DNA from: Thermogutta sp039793925
GTDB taxonomy: Bacteria; Planctomycetota; Planctomycetia; Pirellulales; Thermoguttaceae
DNA length: 36,491 nt
Direction of reading: 5' to 3'
Assembly: GCF_039793925.1 (NCBI RefSeq)
Contig: NZ_JBAMME010000234.1
Coordinates: 1-36,491, forward strand
The notes below the pieces were generated by a model. The model saw nothing but the letters and a program-made list of their open reading frames with translations, searched no databases and had not been told where the DNA came from. Shown piece by piece: positions 23,826-32,756 of this stretch (the first letter of the stretch is position 1; every line of letters starts with the position of its first letter). The translations under genes and the position numbers were made by a program.

Positions 23826-24788
23826 CTATCGACTGGTAAGCCTACCGGCTGGGGTGTCGGTTCGGAGCTGATCGATCATTTCCCGAGTTGCCGCCTCGAT
23901 CGCCTCCTGCCACCGGGTGGGGCCGAATCGCTCAAATTCCCGCCGTCGATATGCAAACAGGATACCTCGTGAGTTGTTGACGATAGCCCCCAAGCCGGTG
24001 GGGTCGAATGCTGCGGCGACATCCCTGGCCGTGCCCCCTTGGGCTCCATAACCGGGAACGAGAAACCACGTGTGCGGCATCACTTGCCGGAGTTCCGCCA
24101 ACTGCTCATGGAAAGTGGCTCCCACAACTCCACCGACGTCCCCATACCCGCATCGGCCTTTAGTGCGGGCAGCCTGCTGCTCGACCCAGGCGGCCACATG
24201 GCGGTAAAGTGGCATGCCTTCAGCAATGAGGTCCTGAAATAGTCCACTCCCGGGGTTGGAGGTCTTCACAAGCACGAAGACGCCGCCCTGCCGCGCCACT
24301 GCCGTTTCGATGAATGGTTGGAGACTGTCCTCCCCAAGGTAGGGGCTTACCGTGACCGCGTCACCGCCCCAGGAACTGACAGGAGCTGGGCCCAGCATTC
24401 CCTCTGCATAGGCGACAGCGGTGCTCCCGATATCGCCTCGTTTGCCGTCCAAAATCACGAGCAACCCGTACCGTCGGGCGTGTCCTACGAGCTCGGCAAG
24501 AACCGTCATCCCCTCCGGCCCGAGTTGCTCAAAAAACGCCATCTGGAACTTGACAATTGGCACCATCGAGCCGATCACATCGAGAACACCCGCACAGAAT
24601 TCACGCACTGCCGAAGCAAGTCGCTGCCGGGGCAGCGTTCGCCGCTGGGGACCTTCCGCGGGCAGGATATTGGGCGGGAGAAGGTCCAAATGGGGATCGA
24701 TACCCACTAGAGCGGGTGTTCCCCTTCGTCGAACCGCTTGCTCCAGCCGGTCGATGAAGCGAATTTTCGTTTCCGCTGCAGGCATCAT
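23826..24788 (-). CDS. pyrF: Orotidine 5'-phosphate decarboxylase, type 2
   Basis: PyrF decarboxylates OMP to UMP, the last step of pyrimidine synthesis. The 320-residue length and the motifs LVGIDPHLDLLP, IVKFQMAFFEQLG and the active-site DGKRGDIGSTA (near residue 115) identify the longer subfamily 2. Phosphate-binding motifs FLVPGYGAQGG and VNNSRGILFA follow. The start is at one of two adjacent ATGs (24788 or 24785), with no strong ribosome binding site. It lies 151 nt downstream of pheT; the gap contains a long-range inverted repeat (GCAGTCC/GGACTGC, 24827-24869) that could structure the leader. Confidence 0.93.
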   Translation of the reverse strand: MMPAAETKIRFIDRLEQAVRRRGTPALVGIDPHLDLLPPNILPAEGPQRRTLPRQRLASAVREFCAGVLDVIGSMVPIVKFQMAFFEQLGPEGMTVLAELVGHARRYGLLVILDGKRGDIGSTAVAYAEGMLGPAPVSSWGGDAVTVSPYLGEDSLQPFIETAVARQGGVFVLVKTSNPGSGLFQDLIAEGMPLYRHVAAWVEQQAARTKGRCGYGDVGGVVGATFHEQLAELRQVMPHTWFLVPGYGAQGGTARDVAAAFDPTGLGAIVNNSRGILFAYRRREFERFGPTRWQEAIEAATREMIDQLRTDTPAGRLTSR

Positions 24789-24939
24789 AAAATCGACGTC
24801 GCTTCTTTCCCAGGAGCGGTGTTTTTGCAGTCCTCAGAAGACAAAGCTCGGGTGCCGATCACGGACTGCACCTTCTGTTTTCATTTTAGTGCCGGCAAAC
24901 GATGTCCTCGGAGGGCAACAGGAACGCGCTCCGAAAAAC

Positions 24940-27324
24940 TCACCGCAGCGAAATGCCCGCCTGCTGGAGGAAAGCCAAAAAGGCTTGCCGAAACCCTTCG
25001 ATTTCCTCGCCACTCAAGGTGTGATCTGGGGCCGCCAACCAGTATCGGAAGGTGTAGCTGGCCTGTCCCGGAGGCAGTCCTTTCCCTTTGTACACGTAGA
25101 GGAATTCCCGCTCGCTAACCAGCGGGTGAGTGAATCCATCGAGAACCGCCTCCAGACCGTCAAACCCCCGTGTCATATCCCACAGCAGGGAGAAGTCCTG
25201 CCACGATCGCGGATAGATGGGCAGGGCCTTGTAACGCACGGTGGGATAAACGGGACCAACCACCGCGTCCAGATCGAGTTCGAACCAGACGACCTGTCCT
25301 TCCAGGGCCACCGTTCGCGCAAGGACAGGGTCCAGCACACCGACGCTTCCCAGTGTGGTCTCTCCGGACCGAATCTCACACCAGTATCCGGGCACCTGCC
25401 AGGGGAGAATGGATTCCCGACCGGGGACGAAACGCCAGGGAGTTTCCGACAAGCCGGCACTCAAGTCCTCCAAGGCCCCGCGAATACTGCGGTAGTGTTC
25501 TTCGAGATCTCCTCGTGCTCCCTGCCGAAAACTGATCCCCGCCAAATGCGTCCGTTCACGACAGCCCCCCTGACCATTAGGGAAGAACACGCGCCCGATT
25601 TCGAAAATGCGGAAGGCATCGCGATGGGAGCGGTTCGGCCGAACCAGCGCCAGCAGATTGGGCATGAGCGTTGTGCGCAGCCGACGACAGGTCGCCGAGG
25701 GCGGATTTTTAATGGTCAGCGTTTCCGCCGGCGCAAACCCGATTTCATTCAGCCAGATATCGTCCATCCAGATGTAATTTTGCACCTCGATGAATTGATG
25801 GGCCCCGGCCAGGATTTTCCTCGCCTTGTGTTCTTTTCTCAAACTTTCGTTAACGGGCAGGGCTGCCATCGGGCCTTCTGGCAACCGCGGCACAATGCGG
25901 TCATAGCCGTAAATGCGTAGGATTTCCTCCACGACATCTGCCGGGATGGAAAGATCTTTTTCGCTGCGGTGGGGGGGTAGACCGACGAGCAGCGTGTCAC
26001 CTTCCGATTTGGCTGCAAACCCCAGGTCCGTCAGAATGCGAACCGCTTCCTCACGTGGGATGGTTTGCCCGGCCATAGTGTCGACCGTTTGCCATGGGAT
26101 TGCCAATGGGCGAGGGTGCTCCTTGAGATCACCCGCCACCGTGAATCGCGAGGTGACTTCGAACGGTTCGCCCGACTCTTCCAAACACTTCAGAAGGCGG
26201 GCCGTCCCCACTTTAACATTAACGGGGGGCTGTCCCTTCTCGAAACGCTGGGCTGCCTCGGTCCGTAGATCCAAACGAACCGATGTTCGGCGAATACGTG
26301 AGGCCTTGAAATTCGCGCTTTCCAGGAGCACTTTCGTCGTACTGGCGGTCACTTCGCTCTCCAATCCTCCCATGATTCCCGCCAGGGCCACCGGTTCTTT
26401 CTCATTCCAGATGAGCAGGTCGTCCGGCAAAAGCTGGCGCTCCTGGCCATCCAGGGTGACGAAGGTGCCCGGCCTGCCGAGCGGCGCCACCCGAATCGCG
26501 TGGACTTTATCGCCGTCAAAGGCATGAGTGGGCTGGCCCAGTTCCCACATGATGTAGTTCGTCAGGTCCACCATGAGGTTGAATGTCCGCTGACCGAGGG
26601 CGTGGAGTCGCCGTTGAACCACAAGTGGTGCCGGCACGGCGGCACGGATTTTCAACTCCAGACAGGCGTAACAGGGGCAATTCTCCAAATCGTCAATGGT
26701 GAGCGGATAGGCGGGAAGGTTGTCATAGCGGGAAAGGTCGACCACCGCCAGCGGTCGCAAAGGACGCCGGAAAATGGCCGCAATTTCCCGGGCAAAACCG
26801 TAGTGGCCCCACAGGTCCGGCCGATGCGTCAGACTCTTATTATCAATTTCGATGAGCACATCTTTGGGGGGAATCCACTGGCTGAGTGGTGTCCCACTCG
26901 GAAGCTGGTCGGGACATTCCAGCAGTCCTTCGTGCCAGCGGCTCATTCCCAGTTCAGCGGGGGAGCACAGTACACCTTCACTGCGGTGCCCGGCGATTTC
27001 TTCTGCCGAGATGGTCACGCCGCCGGCCAGCTTGGTTCCCGCCGGTGCAAAGGGGGCCTTCATTCCCGTGCGGACGTTGGGCGCTCCACAGACCGTCTGA
27101 TACCGGCGATTTCCACACTGCACCTGGACGAGCTTCAGTCCATTTGTGCCGGGCAATTCGGTGCAGGAAACGATTTCTCCGATGAAAACTCCCTCCACAC
27201 ACCGCTGAATTTCCAGCACATCTTCCACCTCAGCGGTGCACATGGTCAGACGATCGGCAAGCTTTTCTGAGGGAATATCGCCGATATCGACAAAATCACT
27301 GATCCAATCCAGGGAGATTTTCAC
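24940..27324 (-). CDS. pheT: Phenylalanyl-tRNA synthetase beta subunit
   Basis: This is the beta subunit of the cytoplasmic alpha2-beta2 enzyme that charges tRNA-Phe. 794 residues is the normal length. It starts with GTG at 27324 (MKISLDWISDFVDI), with GGAG 6 nt upstream. Domains in order: N-terminal segment and EMAPII-like tRNA-binding domain (about 40-150), B3/B4 editing domain (about 205-400), B5 domain (about 405-480; IPADVVEEILRIYGYDRI), inactive class II core (about 490-690) and the C-terminal FDX-ACB anticodon-binding domain (about 700-794, starting near YPRSWQDFSLLWD). It follows pheS after 144 nt on the same strand. Confidence 0.96.
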   Translation of the reverse strand: MKISLDWISDFVDIGDIPSEKLADRLTMCTAEVEDVLEIQRCVEGVFIGEIVSCTELPGTNGLKLVQVQCGNRRYQTVCGAPNVRTGMKAPFAPAGTKLAGGVTISAEEIAGHRSEGVLCSPAELGMSRWHEGLLECPDQLPSGTPLSQWIPPKDVLIEIDNKSLTHRPDLWGHYGFAREIAAIFRRPLRPLAVVDLSRYDNLPAYPLTIDDLENCPCYACLELKIRAAVPAPLVVQRRLHALGQRTFNLMVDLTNYIMWELGQPTHAFDGDKVHAIRVAPLGRPGTFVTLDGQERQLLPDDLLIWNEKEPVALAGIMGGLESEVTASTTKVLLESANFKASRIRRTSVRLDLRTEAAQRFEKGQPPVNVKVGTARLLKCLEESGEPFEVTSRFTVAGDLKEHPRPLAIPWQTVDTMAGQTIPREEAVRILTDLGFAAKSEGDTLLVGLPPHRSEKDLSIPADVVEEILRIYGYDRIVPRLPEGPMAALPVNESLRKEHKARKILAGAHQFIEVQNYIWMDDIWLNEIGFAPAETLTIKNPPSATCRRLRTTLMPNLLALVRPNRSHRDAFRIFEIGRVFFPNGQGGCRERTHLAGISFRQGARGDLEEHYRSIRGALEDLSAGLSETPWRFVPGRESILPWQVPGYWCEIRSGETTLGSVGVLDPVLARTVALEGQVVWFELDLDAVVGPVYPTVRYKALPIYPRSWQDFSLLWDMTRGFDGLEAVLDGFTHPLVSEREFLYVYKGKGLPPGQASYTFRYWLAAPDHTLSGEEIEGFRQAFLAFLQQAGISLR

Positions 27325-27468
27325 GGCTTGCTCCGTCTCCTTTGAAAATCTGGTCGCAATACGCGGTGATTTCTCAAAAACCTTTCCACGCGACAGTCGG
27401 AATACGGTTCGCGGGTTTTCATCCGATAGGGTGCGTAGAAACCCATGGCGGTATCGCCACAGGCGCGC

Positions 27469-28494
27469 TTAAAATGCGGTCGGAAATTGTTCGTAAAACC
27501 GGATGTCGCCGGAGTTGAACAGCCGAATGTCCGGAATGCCGTATTTCATCATCGCCAAACGCGTCAACCCCATGCCGAAGGCAAAGCCACTGTAGATCTG
27601 AGGATCAACTCGACCGAATTCGAGGACTTTTGGGTGGACTAACCCACAGGGAATCAACTCGATCCATCCTGTTTGTTTGCACGTGGAGCATCCTTTTCCT
27701 CCGCAAATGAGGCACTGCACGTCGAGTTCAAAGCCCGGTTCCACAAAGGGGAAAAATCCGGGCCGCAGGCGGACGGTTACCTCTCGCCGGAACACCTGGC
27801 TTAACAGGGTTTTCATAACGGCGATGAGATGGGCGACAGAAATATCGCGATCGACGAGCAGGCCTTCGAGTTGGTAAAAGGTGTTCTCGTGACTGGCGTC
27901 AATGGCCTCGTTACGGAAACACCGTCCCGGAAAGATTGCCCGCAGGGGTACGCCATACGTTTCCAGTGCACGAACCTGGTTGGCGGATGTGTGTGTCCGC
28001 AGGAGCATACCATTATCCAGCCAGAAAGTATCCTGCATATCGCGCGCTGGATGATCCGGCGGGATATTGAGAGCGTCGAAATTGTAATATTCCAGCTCCA
28101 CTTCGTACCCGGTGAGCACCCGGAAGCCCATCCCCTGGAAAATTTCTTCCAGTTCCATCTGAACAAGCGCGATAGGGTGAATGCTTCCCATGCGTCGATC
28201 GATCGAGGGGAGCGAGAGATCCAACCCCGCGATCCGCCGCACGCGGTCTTTCTCCAGGGCCTGGATTCGGGCTGTGGCTTCGGCAAGGAGGCGTTCGGCC
28301 TCCGACTTGAGGGTGTTTAAACGCTGGCCGAAACTCCGCTTCTCCTCGGGAGACAGACGACCAAAGTCGGTGCTTTTGGCAAGGGTCGTGATCACACCTT
28401 TCCGCCCAAGATACTTGATGCGCACCTGCTCCAGTTGCTTGGAGTCCTGAGCGGCTTCGAGGTCGTGCTTGAGCTGTTGTAAAACGTCATCCAT
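27469..28494 (-). CDS. pheS: Phenylalanyl-tRNA synthetase alpha subunit
   Basis: This catalytic subunit forms phenylalanyl-adenylate and transfers Phe to tRNA. It has 341 residues. The N-terminal coiled coil (about 1-85) is followed by the class II catalytic core with HPARDMQDTFW, motif 2 (FRNEAIDASHENTFYQLEG) and motif 3 (GFAFGMGLTRLAMMKYGI). A four-Cys pair (CLICGGKGCSTC) lies between motifs 2 and 3, as in many bacterial PheS. The ATG at 28494 has no evident Shine-Dalgarno sequence. No T-box or leader peptide was recognised upstream. Confidence 0.96.
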   Translation of the reverse strand: MDDVLQQLKHDLEAAQDSKQLEQVRIKYLGRKGVITTLAKSTDFGRLSPEEKRSFGQRLNTLKSEAERLLAEATARIQALEKDRVRRIAGLDLSLPSIDRRMGSIHPIALVQMELEEIFQGMGFRVLTGYEVELEYYNFDALNIPPDHPARDMQDTFWLDNGMLLRTHTSANQVRALETYGVPLRAIFPGRCFRNEAIDASHENTFYQLEGLLVDRDISVAHLIAVMKTLLSQVFRREVTVRLRPGFFPFVEPGFELDVQCLICGGKGCSTCKQTGWIELIPCGLVHPKVLEFGRVDPQIYSGFAFGMGLTRLAMMKYGIPDIRLFNSGDIRFYEQFPTAF

Positions 28495-29132
28495 GGCTGA
28501 TTACGACCGGAAGTTGCGTAAATCGGAACGGGGAAAATCAGAAGCCTGTGCGGGTTCCGGAGATTGGCCCCGAAAACGCTCAATTTATCGCGCCGCCGCC
28601 CGGTTGGGTATCCCAGTAACGCTTGACCGGTTTCGACTTTCTCTCTGCCGCCAGCGGGGGCAAACATTGAGAACCGCGTGCGCGGGAGTAAGATTCAGCC
28701 CCCGTGGGACCTGCTCGTGAGGTTTGCTTCTCCAACGGAGGATTACTGATTTAGCCTCGATGAGCACGACCGGCGTGTTTTTCCGGTCTTCCGGAGGGAC
28801 TTACCTGTAGGGGCCTCTTTTCCAGGTTGTGCAACGCCTGCCTTTTTCGATAGGGAGAGGGGTAAAATCCCCAGATCCAGGCAGCAGCGACCGTTTTCCT
28901 TAAAGAGTTCTTCGCGGCAGCCTGAGAGGTACTCGTCAAATGGGGAGGATCGTCGTCCGTCGGCTCAGTCGTTGCACCTTTGACCTAACATGCGTTTAAA
29001 CATCTCGGCTTGGAGGAGTCTACGGCTGGTTTCCCAGCATATCGCCGCTCTCCCGCGTCTTCTTGGCCTTTGGCATGAGAGAACCGACTCCACGGTGCAG
29101 GAGTGTGAATAGATGAATCTTGGGGATACCGC
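28495..29132. other. Intergenic region between pheS and the ferredoxin gene
   Basis: This 638-nt stretch has no supportable gene. It contains copy 2 of a dispersed repeat (28650-28724) and a short hairpin-forming sequence GACCGG-N9-CCGGTC near 28768-28788. No tRNA, tmRNA, SRP or RNase P RNA signature was found, nor a convincing pheS promoter. Confidence 0.5.
28650..28724 (+). repeat. Dispersed intergenic repeat, copy 2
   Basis: It aligns over about 75 nt with 15115-15190; the conserved parts are CAGCCC, GGGACCTGCT, GT and AGGT, preceded by GCGCGG and GATT/CCAG. The terminal hairpin is imperfect here. A fragment similar to its 3' half (CCGGAGGGACTTACCTGTAGG) follows at about 28791-28811. Confidence 0.4.
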
Positions 29133-29342
29133 TTACTCCGCGGGAAGGGCTGTCAGTTGCTTCACTTCAATGGCGTCAAATGGACATTGCTTGACGCAGG
29201 CCATGCACCCGATGCAGAACGACGGACCAGGCTCGGGATAGGCCGCCTCGCGAGGCATGCTAATGGCCTCATGGGGGCAGACGTCGGCACAGATGCCGCA
29301 GCCGGTGCATTCGTTTTGGATCAATCGCCACTCCCACGCCAC
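29133..29342 (-). CDS. 2[4Fe-4S] ferredoxin
   Basis: The 69-residue soluble electron carrier has two CxxCxxCxxxCP motifs: C12, C15, C18, C22 and C43, C46, C49, C53, enough for two [4Fe-4S] clusters. The GTG start at 29342 has AGGAG 8 nt upstream, inside the end of the preceding membrane protein gene, whose stop is only 3 nt away; the two are clearly cotranscribed. The spacing between clusters is normal for small bacterial ferredoxins. The redox partner is not known; the linked membrane protein is the obvious candidate. Confidence 0.9.
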   Translation of the reverse strand: MAWEWRLIQNECTGCGICADVCPHEAISMPREAAYPEPGPSFCIGCMACVKQCPFDAIEVKQLTALPAE

Positions 29343-29345
29343 TGG

Positions 29346-29984
29346 TCATGCTCCTTTTTCACCGGTTTTCTGAAATGCCGCCCAGAAACCCCAGACGAAG
29401 ATCGCCAGGAGAATCGGGAAACAGATATAAAAGGTGATCTGCGCGAGTTTCAGGCCGAAGGGGGCGGCATTGGATCGCAAGTGCGTTTTGAGATACATCC
29501 AGAACGCAAAATCGAAAGGATGCGGAGTGGCTTCGAGGTACTCCCCGCTCGCGGCCTCCGCGACGAATGTGAAGCCGAAAATGTTTATCAAACAGGCCAG
29601 GAACATCAGGTACACCGACCGCCAGTAATTCGTCGAGCCTGCCTCGTGCCCACCGTAGAACAGACGCAACACCAGGGCCAGCGCGAAGAAAATTGTTGCC
29701 ATCGGGTAAAACGGAACGGCGATTTTGATGTCGGCCATGATATCCGGATTGAGGCTCAGGTAGCCAATCAGGACCACGATGGCCAAAAGGACATCGACGA
29801 CCAGGATCGTGAAAACTCTCCAGAGTTCGATCGATACCCTTAAGGAAAGGCGACACTCCAGCGAGCGGTAATAATCCTGGATTATCGCCAACCCGAGGGC
29901 AAGAATGCCCAGCACGATTGAGGCATTGACCAGGTTCTGGAGCGTCCAGACCTCAAGAGCCTTGGCGATGGTGTTTTCGGTCAT
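29346..29984 (-). CDS. Polytopic membrane protein linked to a ferredoxin, function unknown
   Basis: The 212-residue protein starts at ATG 29984, with GGGAGG 6 nt upstream; the open frame extends 88 codons further but without a site. About five hydrophobic segments are visible: near residues 13-33, 48-72, 80-104, 112-132 and 180-205. Conserved-looking polar residues between them include HEAG after helix 3 and a loop with HPFDFAFW. I do not recognise the family. It lacks Cys motifs or a clear haem-binding pattern. The ferredoxin gene follows 3 nt after its stop, so it may be a membrane redox partner (inference). A perfect TTGACA (30178-30173) upstream has only a poor -10 partner. Confidence 0.75.
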   Translation of the reverse strand: MTENTIAKALEVWTLQNLVNASIVLGILALGLAIIQDYYRSLECRLSLRVSIELWRVFTILVVDVLLAIVVLIGYLSLNPDIMADIKIAVPFYPMATIFFALALVLRLFYGGHEAGSTNYWRSVYLMFLACLINIFGFTFVAEAASGEYLEATPHPFDFAFWMYLKTHLRSNAAPFGLKLAQITFYICFPILLAIFVWGFWAAFQKTGEKGA

Positions 29985-30576
29985 GGGTGGCCTCCCGCTT
30001 GACGATTCATTGCGTTCATGGTCGCGCGTGATGATCCTCTCATCGCTTCGGGCTGCATCCTGCACCCCAACCAGAAAGGTTGCAAGCGTTTGCGGTTGTC
30101 GCCGTGGTCGCGCACACACGAATGCCTTTTCGATCGGCCGATGAAAGTAATCTTGGGAGGGCAGTCGGGCATTGTCAATTGTGAGCCAATGGTTTTTACA
30201 GGGGTTTTCGGGGGCACTCCCGCGGTCGGTCTGATTTAGGTGACTCAATATGCGTGACTTTTCTCACCAGGAAATTTCCCAGAATAACTTGCTAGGCCAA
30301 ATCTGATCGCCCGTTGTGGCCCGGGCGCACCCTGTGGGAAAATGCGTTCGCCGCAATGCGGCGCATCGCTACACTTGTGGAGAAAACTATCAGTCTTCAT
30401 GAGAAGCACGAACACCTCAGGGAGTGATTGACGGAGGAGGCGGGATCTCTACGACTTTTTGTAAGCCGCCTCATGGCGGTAAGGTGCAGCCGCCCGGGTC
30501 GGCCGCGAAGGACTGCAAGCATGTGATCGATCTTCTGGCACGGATGGAAGACGGCGATAATCGCGGGCTTTCTCGC
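29985..30576. other. Intergenic region, no recognised gene
   Basis: This 592-nt stretch lies between two minus-strand units. Open frames here are either upstream extensions of the membrane protein or antisense to the following gene. It holds a GC-rich hairpin listed as a possible terminator and a lone TTGACA on the minus strand (30178-30173). Nothing else was recognised. Confidence 0.5.
30339..30366 (-). terminator. Possible terminator downstream of the sigma factor operon
   Basis: On the minus strand CGCCGC-ATT-GCGGCG forms a perfect 6-bp stem, followed after a short AACGCA by TTTT. It is about 215 nt beyond the last stop codon and has only four T, so this is tentative. Confidence 0.3.
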
Positions 30577-32310
30577 TCATTCGGAGGTTTCCGCTCGATT
30601 TTTTGCGGGCGGCCAGCGAACAACAAATGTGACATCACCCTCGGAGACGGTCCTGGCTGGATCGAACTTGAGAGGCTGTCCGCCATCATCTTTAAGATCG
30701 GGTCCAAGGCTGTAGATGATAAGCTCATCCTGGCCGGCAAATCGCGCTCGCAGGGGACGCCCATCCACAGGATCCGTCAGCACGAATGGCAGCTCATCTG
30801 GTACTAGTTCGTCTAATGTTTTCGGGAGTCTGTTATGACGGACGGCGTAACGATACCCGGCCAGCCCGGCCTCGGCCACGTGTCGATAGGCTTCGGCTCT
30901 TGCAAGTGCGAGGTAGATGCTGCGATACGAGGGAAAAATCGTGCTCGTCAGGGGGGCTCGCCATCGGGCATTGTCAAGCTTCTCTTCCAAGGATGTCATT
31001 GACCTTAGTCGTTCGGTGAGGGGAAAAAGGTGGAGACTCGCGAAGGATTCCACGTCTCTCATGAGTTCGCGGAACAGTGTCAAATCATCAACAATCCACG
31101 GAGACCTGAATACTGCAAACGTACTCACCACCGGCGACTGGCCTTGACGACCCAGTTCGACTACGGCTGTTACTGGTAACTCACCGGTGGCAACAGAGCA
31201 AAATGTCAGAAGTCCCATGGCTTCCTCCATCCGAATGGAGCGGAGGAATACTTCCTGCAAGGAAGATGTCCATTCGAGCCGAATCCGGTTCAGCATCTCC
31301 TGGCTGAGTTCTGCATGCATCAAGAGGTTCTCGAGTTCCCTCACGGCTAAAGTCTCGAGGCTTATCGAGACCAACATACCGATCAGGAAAGGCTCCCGCG
31401 AATGTCGTGCAAGACCAAAAAGGGCGTTGATATCGTCAATGGCTTGTGAAAAATTGCCATGTGCAAGGGAATACCGGGCATCCAGGGCGAGGAGCCGTCC
31501 TGCCGTGCGGAAGTCAGACAGTTGGGGCAGAGGCACGGTGAGGCTGGGGCGGAAATAATCCCGTTCAAAATGACACGCGGGCAGCACGGCAGCCCGACGG
31601 AGCAGGGCCAGATCACCGGCCCGCTTTTGAAGAAAGGCTCCTAATTCCACGTTGCCAAAATCAAATGCCTCGAGATTCGGATTTTGGGACCCGGCTTGCG
31701 AAGTAGCTCCCCCTTCCACCTCCCTGGTTAAGGCTTCGCACGCTAGCATGAACACTGGGGGCCATTCCTTTTGGGTCGTTTGCCAGTTGCTAAAGAGGGA
31801 GCTGTAAGCAATGGCGGCGTTTTGGCTTTCTGGGGGACGTTCAGGAGCCACCGAGGCCGCCAAGGTATAGGCTTCTACCTGTACTGCTGCCAGAGTTTGC
31901 TGCACCGTCAAATCGATCATCAGGAGCGTTAAAAGCTCGAGCATTAACGCAGCGAGAAACAGCGCGGTCAATCCAATGCGGGACCACGCTGCTGCCCGAG
32001 GCAAAAGCGTTCTATCGCCCTTATCTCGCTGCCAACCTCTGAGTAATAACACGACTCCTAGGACGTAGGGGGCGATGATGGGAATTGCCACGGCAAGCCA
32101 TCGCAGGGGACTTTTGCCCACCCAGCTCCCCAACAAAGTGAGCGAAAGAGAAAGGATCCCCGCCGTAAAGGCCACGCCGATCCCGACAATCAAGATCAAA
32201 ACCCCCCAACGCACCAGGCGAGGCGCCGAGCAACTTAGCGCTACGAGGATAGCAACCAGAAGCAGGGAAACCACCAGACTCTCAAGAGCAATAAGTATCA
32301 AGTAAGTCAT
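30577..32310 (-). CDS. Large membrane protein in an ECF sigma factor operon, function unknown
   Basis: The 577-residue protein has GGGAG 7 nt before the ATG at 32310. The N-terminal quarter has four hydrophobic helices (about 2-25, 35-60, 70-92, 110-135). A long extracytoplasmic or cytoplasmic helical domain follows. The last 90 residues include GYRYAVRHNRLPKTLDELVP, LTDPVDGRPLRARF and IIYSLGPDLKDDGG. That tail resembles the C-terminal module of planctomycete proteins related to the GspG pseudopilin end. No enzyme motif is visible. It is the third gene after the sigma factor and the short membrane protein (52-nt gap), so it is probably the target or sensor of that system. Confidence 0.75.
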   Translation of the reverse strand: MTYLILIALESLVVSLLLVAILVALSCSAPRLVRWGVLILIVGIGVAFTAGILSLSLTLLGSWVGKSPLRWLAVAIPIIAPYVLGVVLLLRGWQRDKGDRTLLPRAAAWSRIGLTALFLAALMLELLTLLMIDLTVQQTLAAVQVEAYTLAASVAPERPPESQNAAIAYSSLFSNWQTTQKEWPPVFMLACEALTREVEGGATSQAGSQNPNLEAFDFGNVELGAFLQKRAGDLALLRRAAVLPACHFERDYFRPSLTVPLPQLSDFRTAGRLLALDARYSLAHGNFSQAIDDINALFGLARHSREPFLIGMLVSISLETLAVRELENLLMHAELSQEMLNRIRLEWTSSLQEVFLRSIRMEEAMGLLTFCSVATGELPVTAVVELGRQGQSPVVSTFAVFRSPWIVDDLTLFRELMRDVESFASLHLFPLTERLRSMTSLEEKLDNARWRAPLTSTIFPSYRSIYLALARAEAYRHVAEAGLAGYRYAVRHNRLPKTLDELVPDELPFVLTDPVDGRPLRARFAGQDELIIYSLGPDLKDDGGQPLKFDPARTVSEGDVTFVVRWPPAKNRAETSE

Positions 32311-32362
32311 AAGATAACTCCCAGTAAACGGCCGCAGAGTGCGGGACCTTTGTGAGCATCAA

Positions 32363-32749
32363 TTAATGCAGGCGGAAAGGTGTCGCAAACTCCTCATCCG
32401 AGTCCGTGTGGGTGAACACCGTGTCCATGCGTCCATTGGCCTGCAGGAATCGCACCTGCTGTTGCCAGCTTTGCATCTCGACTAAATCGCGAGGGCTTGG
32501 TGGCGGAACCAGCACCTTCAATCTCATACCCTGCGTCCATGCGAGAAGGAGGCATGCCAAGAATGTGCAGGCGGCAGTGAAGATCATCCAACGCATCTGA
32601 CGATTACGTTTTTCATTTTCAAGATATTGCTCGGCCTGTGCTAAAATCCTCCCGCGAAGCTCGCGAGGAGGAGGTATTCGAGGGAGACTCATGAGCATCT
32701 GCTCGAGAGCATTCACGTCTTCAGCTTTCAGCTCGTCCGACGACCCCAT
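32363..32749 (-). CDS. Short single-pass membrane protein, probable anti-sigma factor
   Basis: From the ATG at 32749 the protein has 128 residues; the open frame runs further upstream, but only inside the sigma factor gene. AAAGGAG lies 10 nt upstream, within the last codons of the sigma gene, and the gap between the genes is 7 nt. The N-terminal half is cytoplasmic and helical (ALEQMLMSLPRIPPPRELRGRIL), a single helix spans about residues 52-71, and the C-terminal part is outside. There is no HxxxCxxC zinc motif of ZAS anti-sigma factors. The role is inferred from topology and from direct linkage to an ECF sigma gene. Confidence 0.7.
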   Translation of the reverse strand: MGSSDELKAEDVNALEQMLMSLPRIPPPRELRGRILAQAEQYLENEKRNRQMRWMIFTAACTFLACLLLAWTQGMRLKVLVPPPSPRDLVEMQSWQQQVRFLQANGRMDTVFTHTDSDEEFATPFRLH

Positions 32750-32756
32750 GACTGGT

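Noticed and set aside
24421..25920. A 499-codon open frame on the plus strand.
   Set aside because: It lies antisense to the N-terminal part of pyrF and the C-terminal part of pheT, both unmistakable; its product is low-complexity, Arg/Ser/Pro-rich and matches nothing. GC-rich genes commonly leave such antisense frames.
28629..28637. GGTTTCGAC, resembling the 5' part of a tmRNA.
   Set aside because: No matching tRNA-like 3' end, CCA or tag-coding segment was found in the following 500 nt; a 9-nt match is expected by chance.
29985..30248. A longer start for the membrane protein at 30248.
   Set aside because: The extra 88 residues are not membrane-like or conserved-looking, and GGGAGG sits at the right distance from the ATG at 29984.
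30424..30807. A 127-codon plus-strand frame.
   Set aside because: About half is antisense to the C-terminal end of the 577-residue membrane protein, and it has no ribosome binding site.
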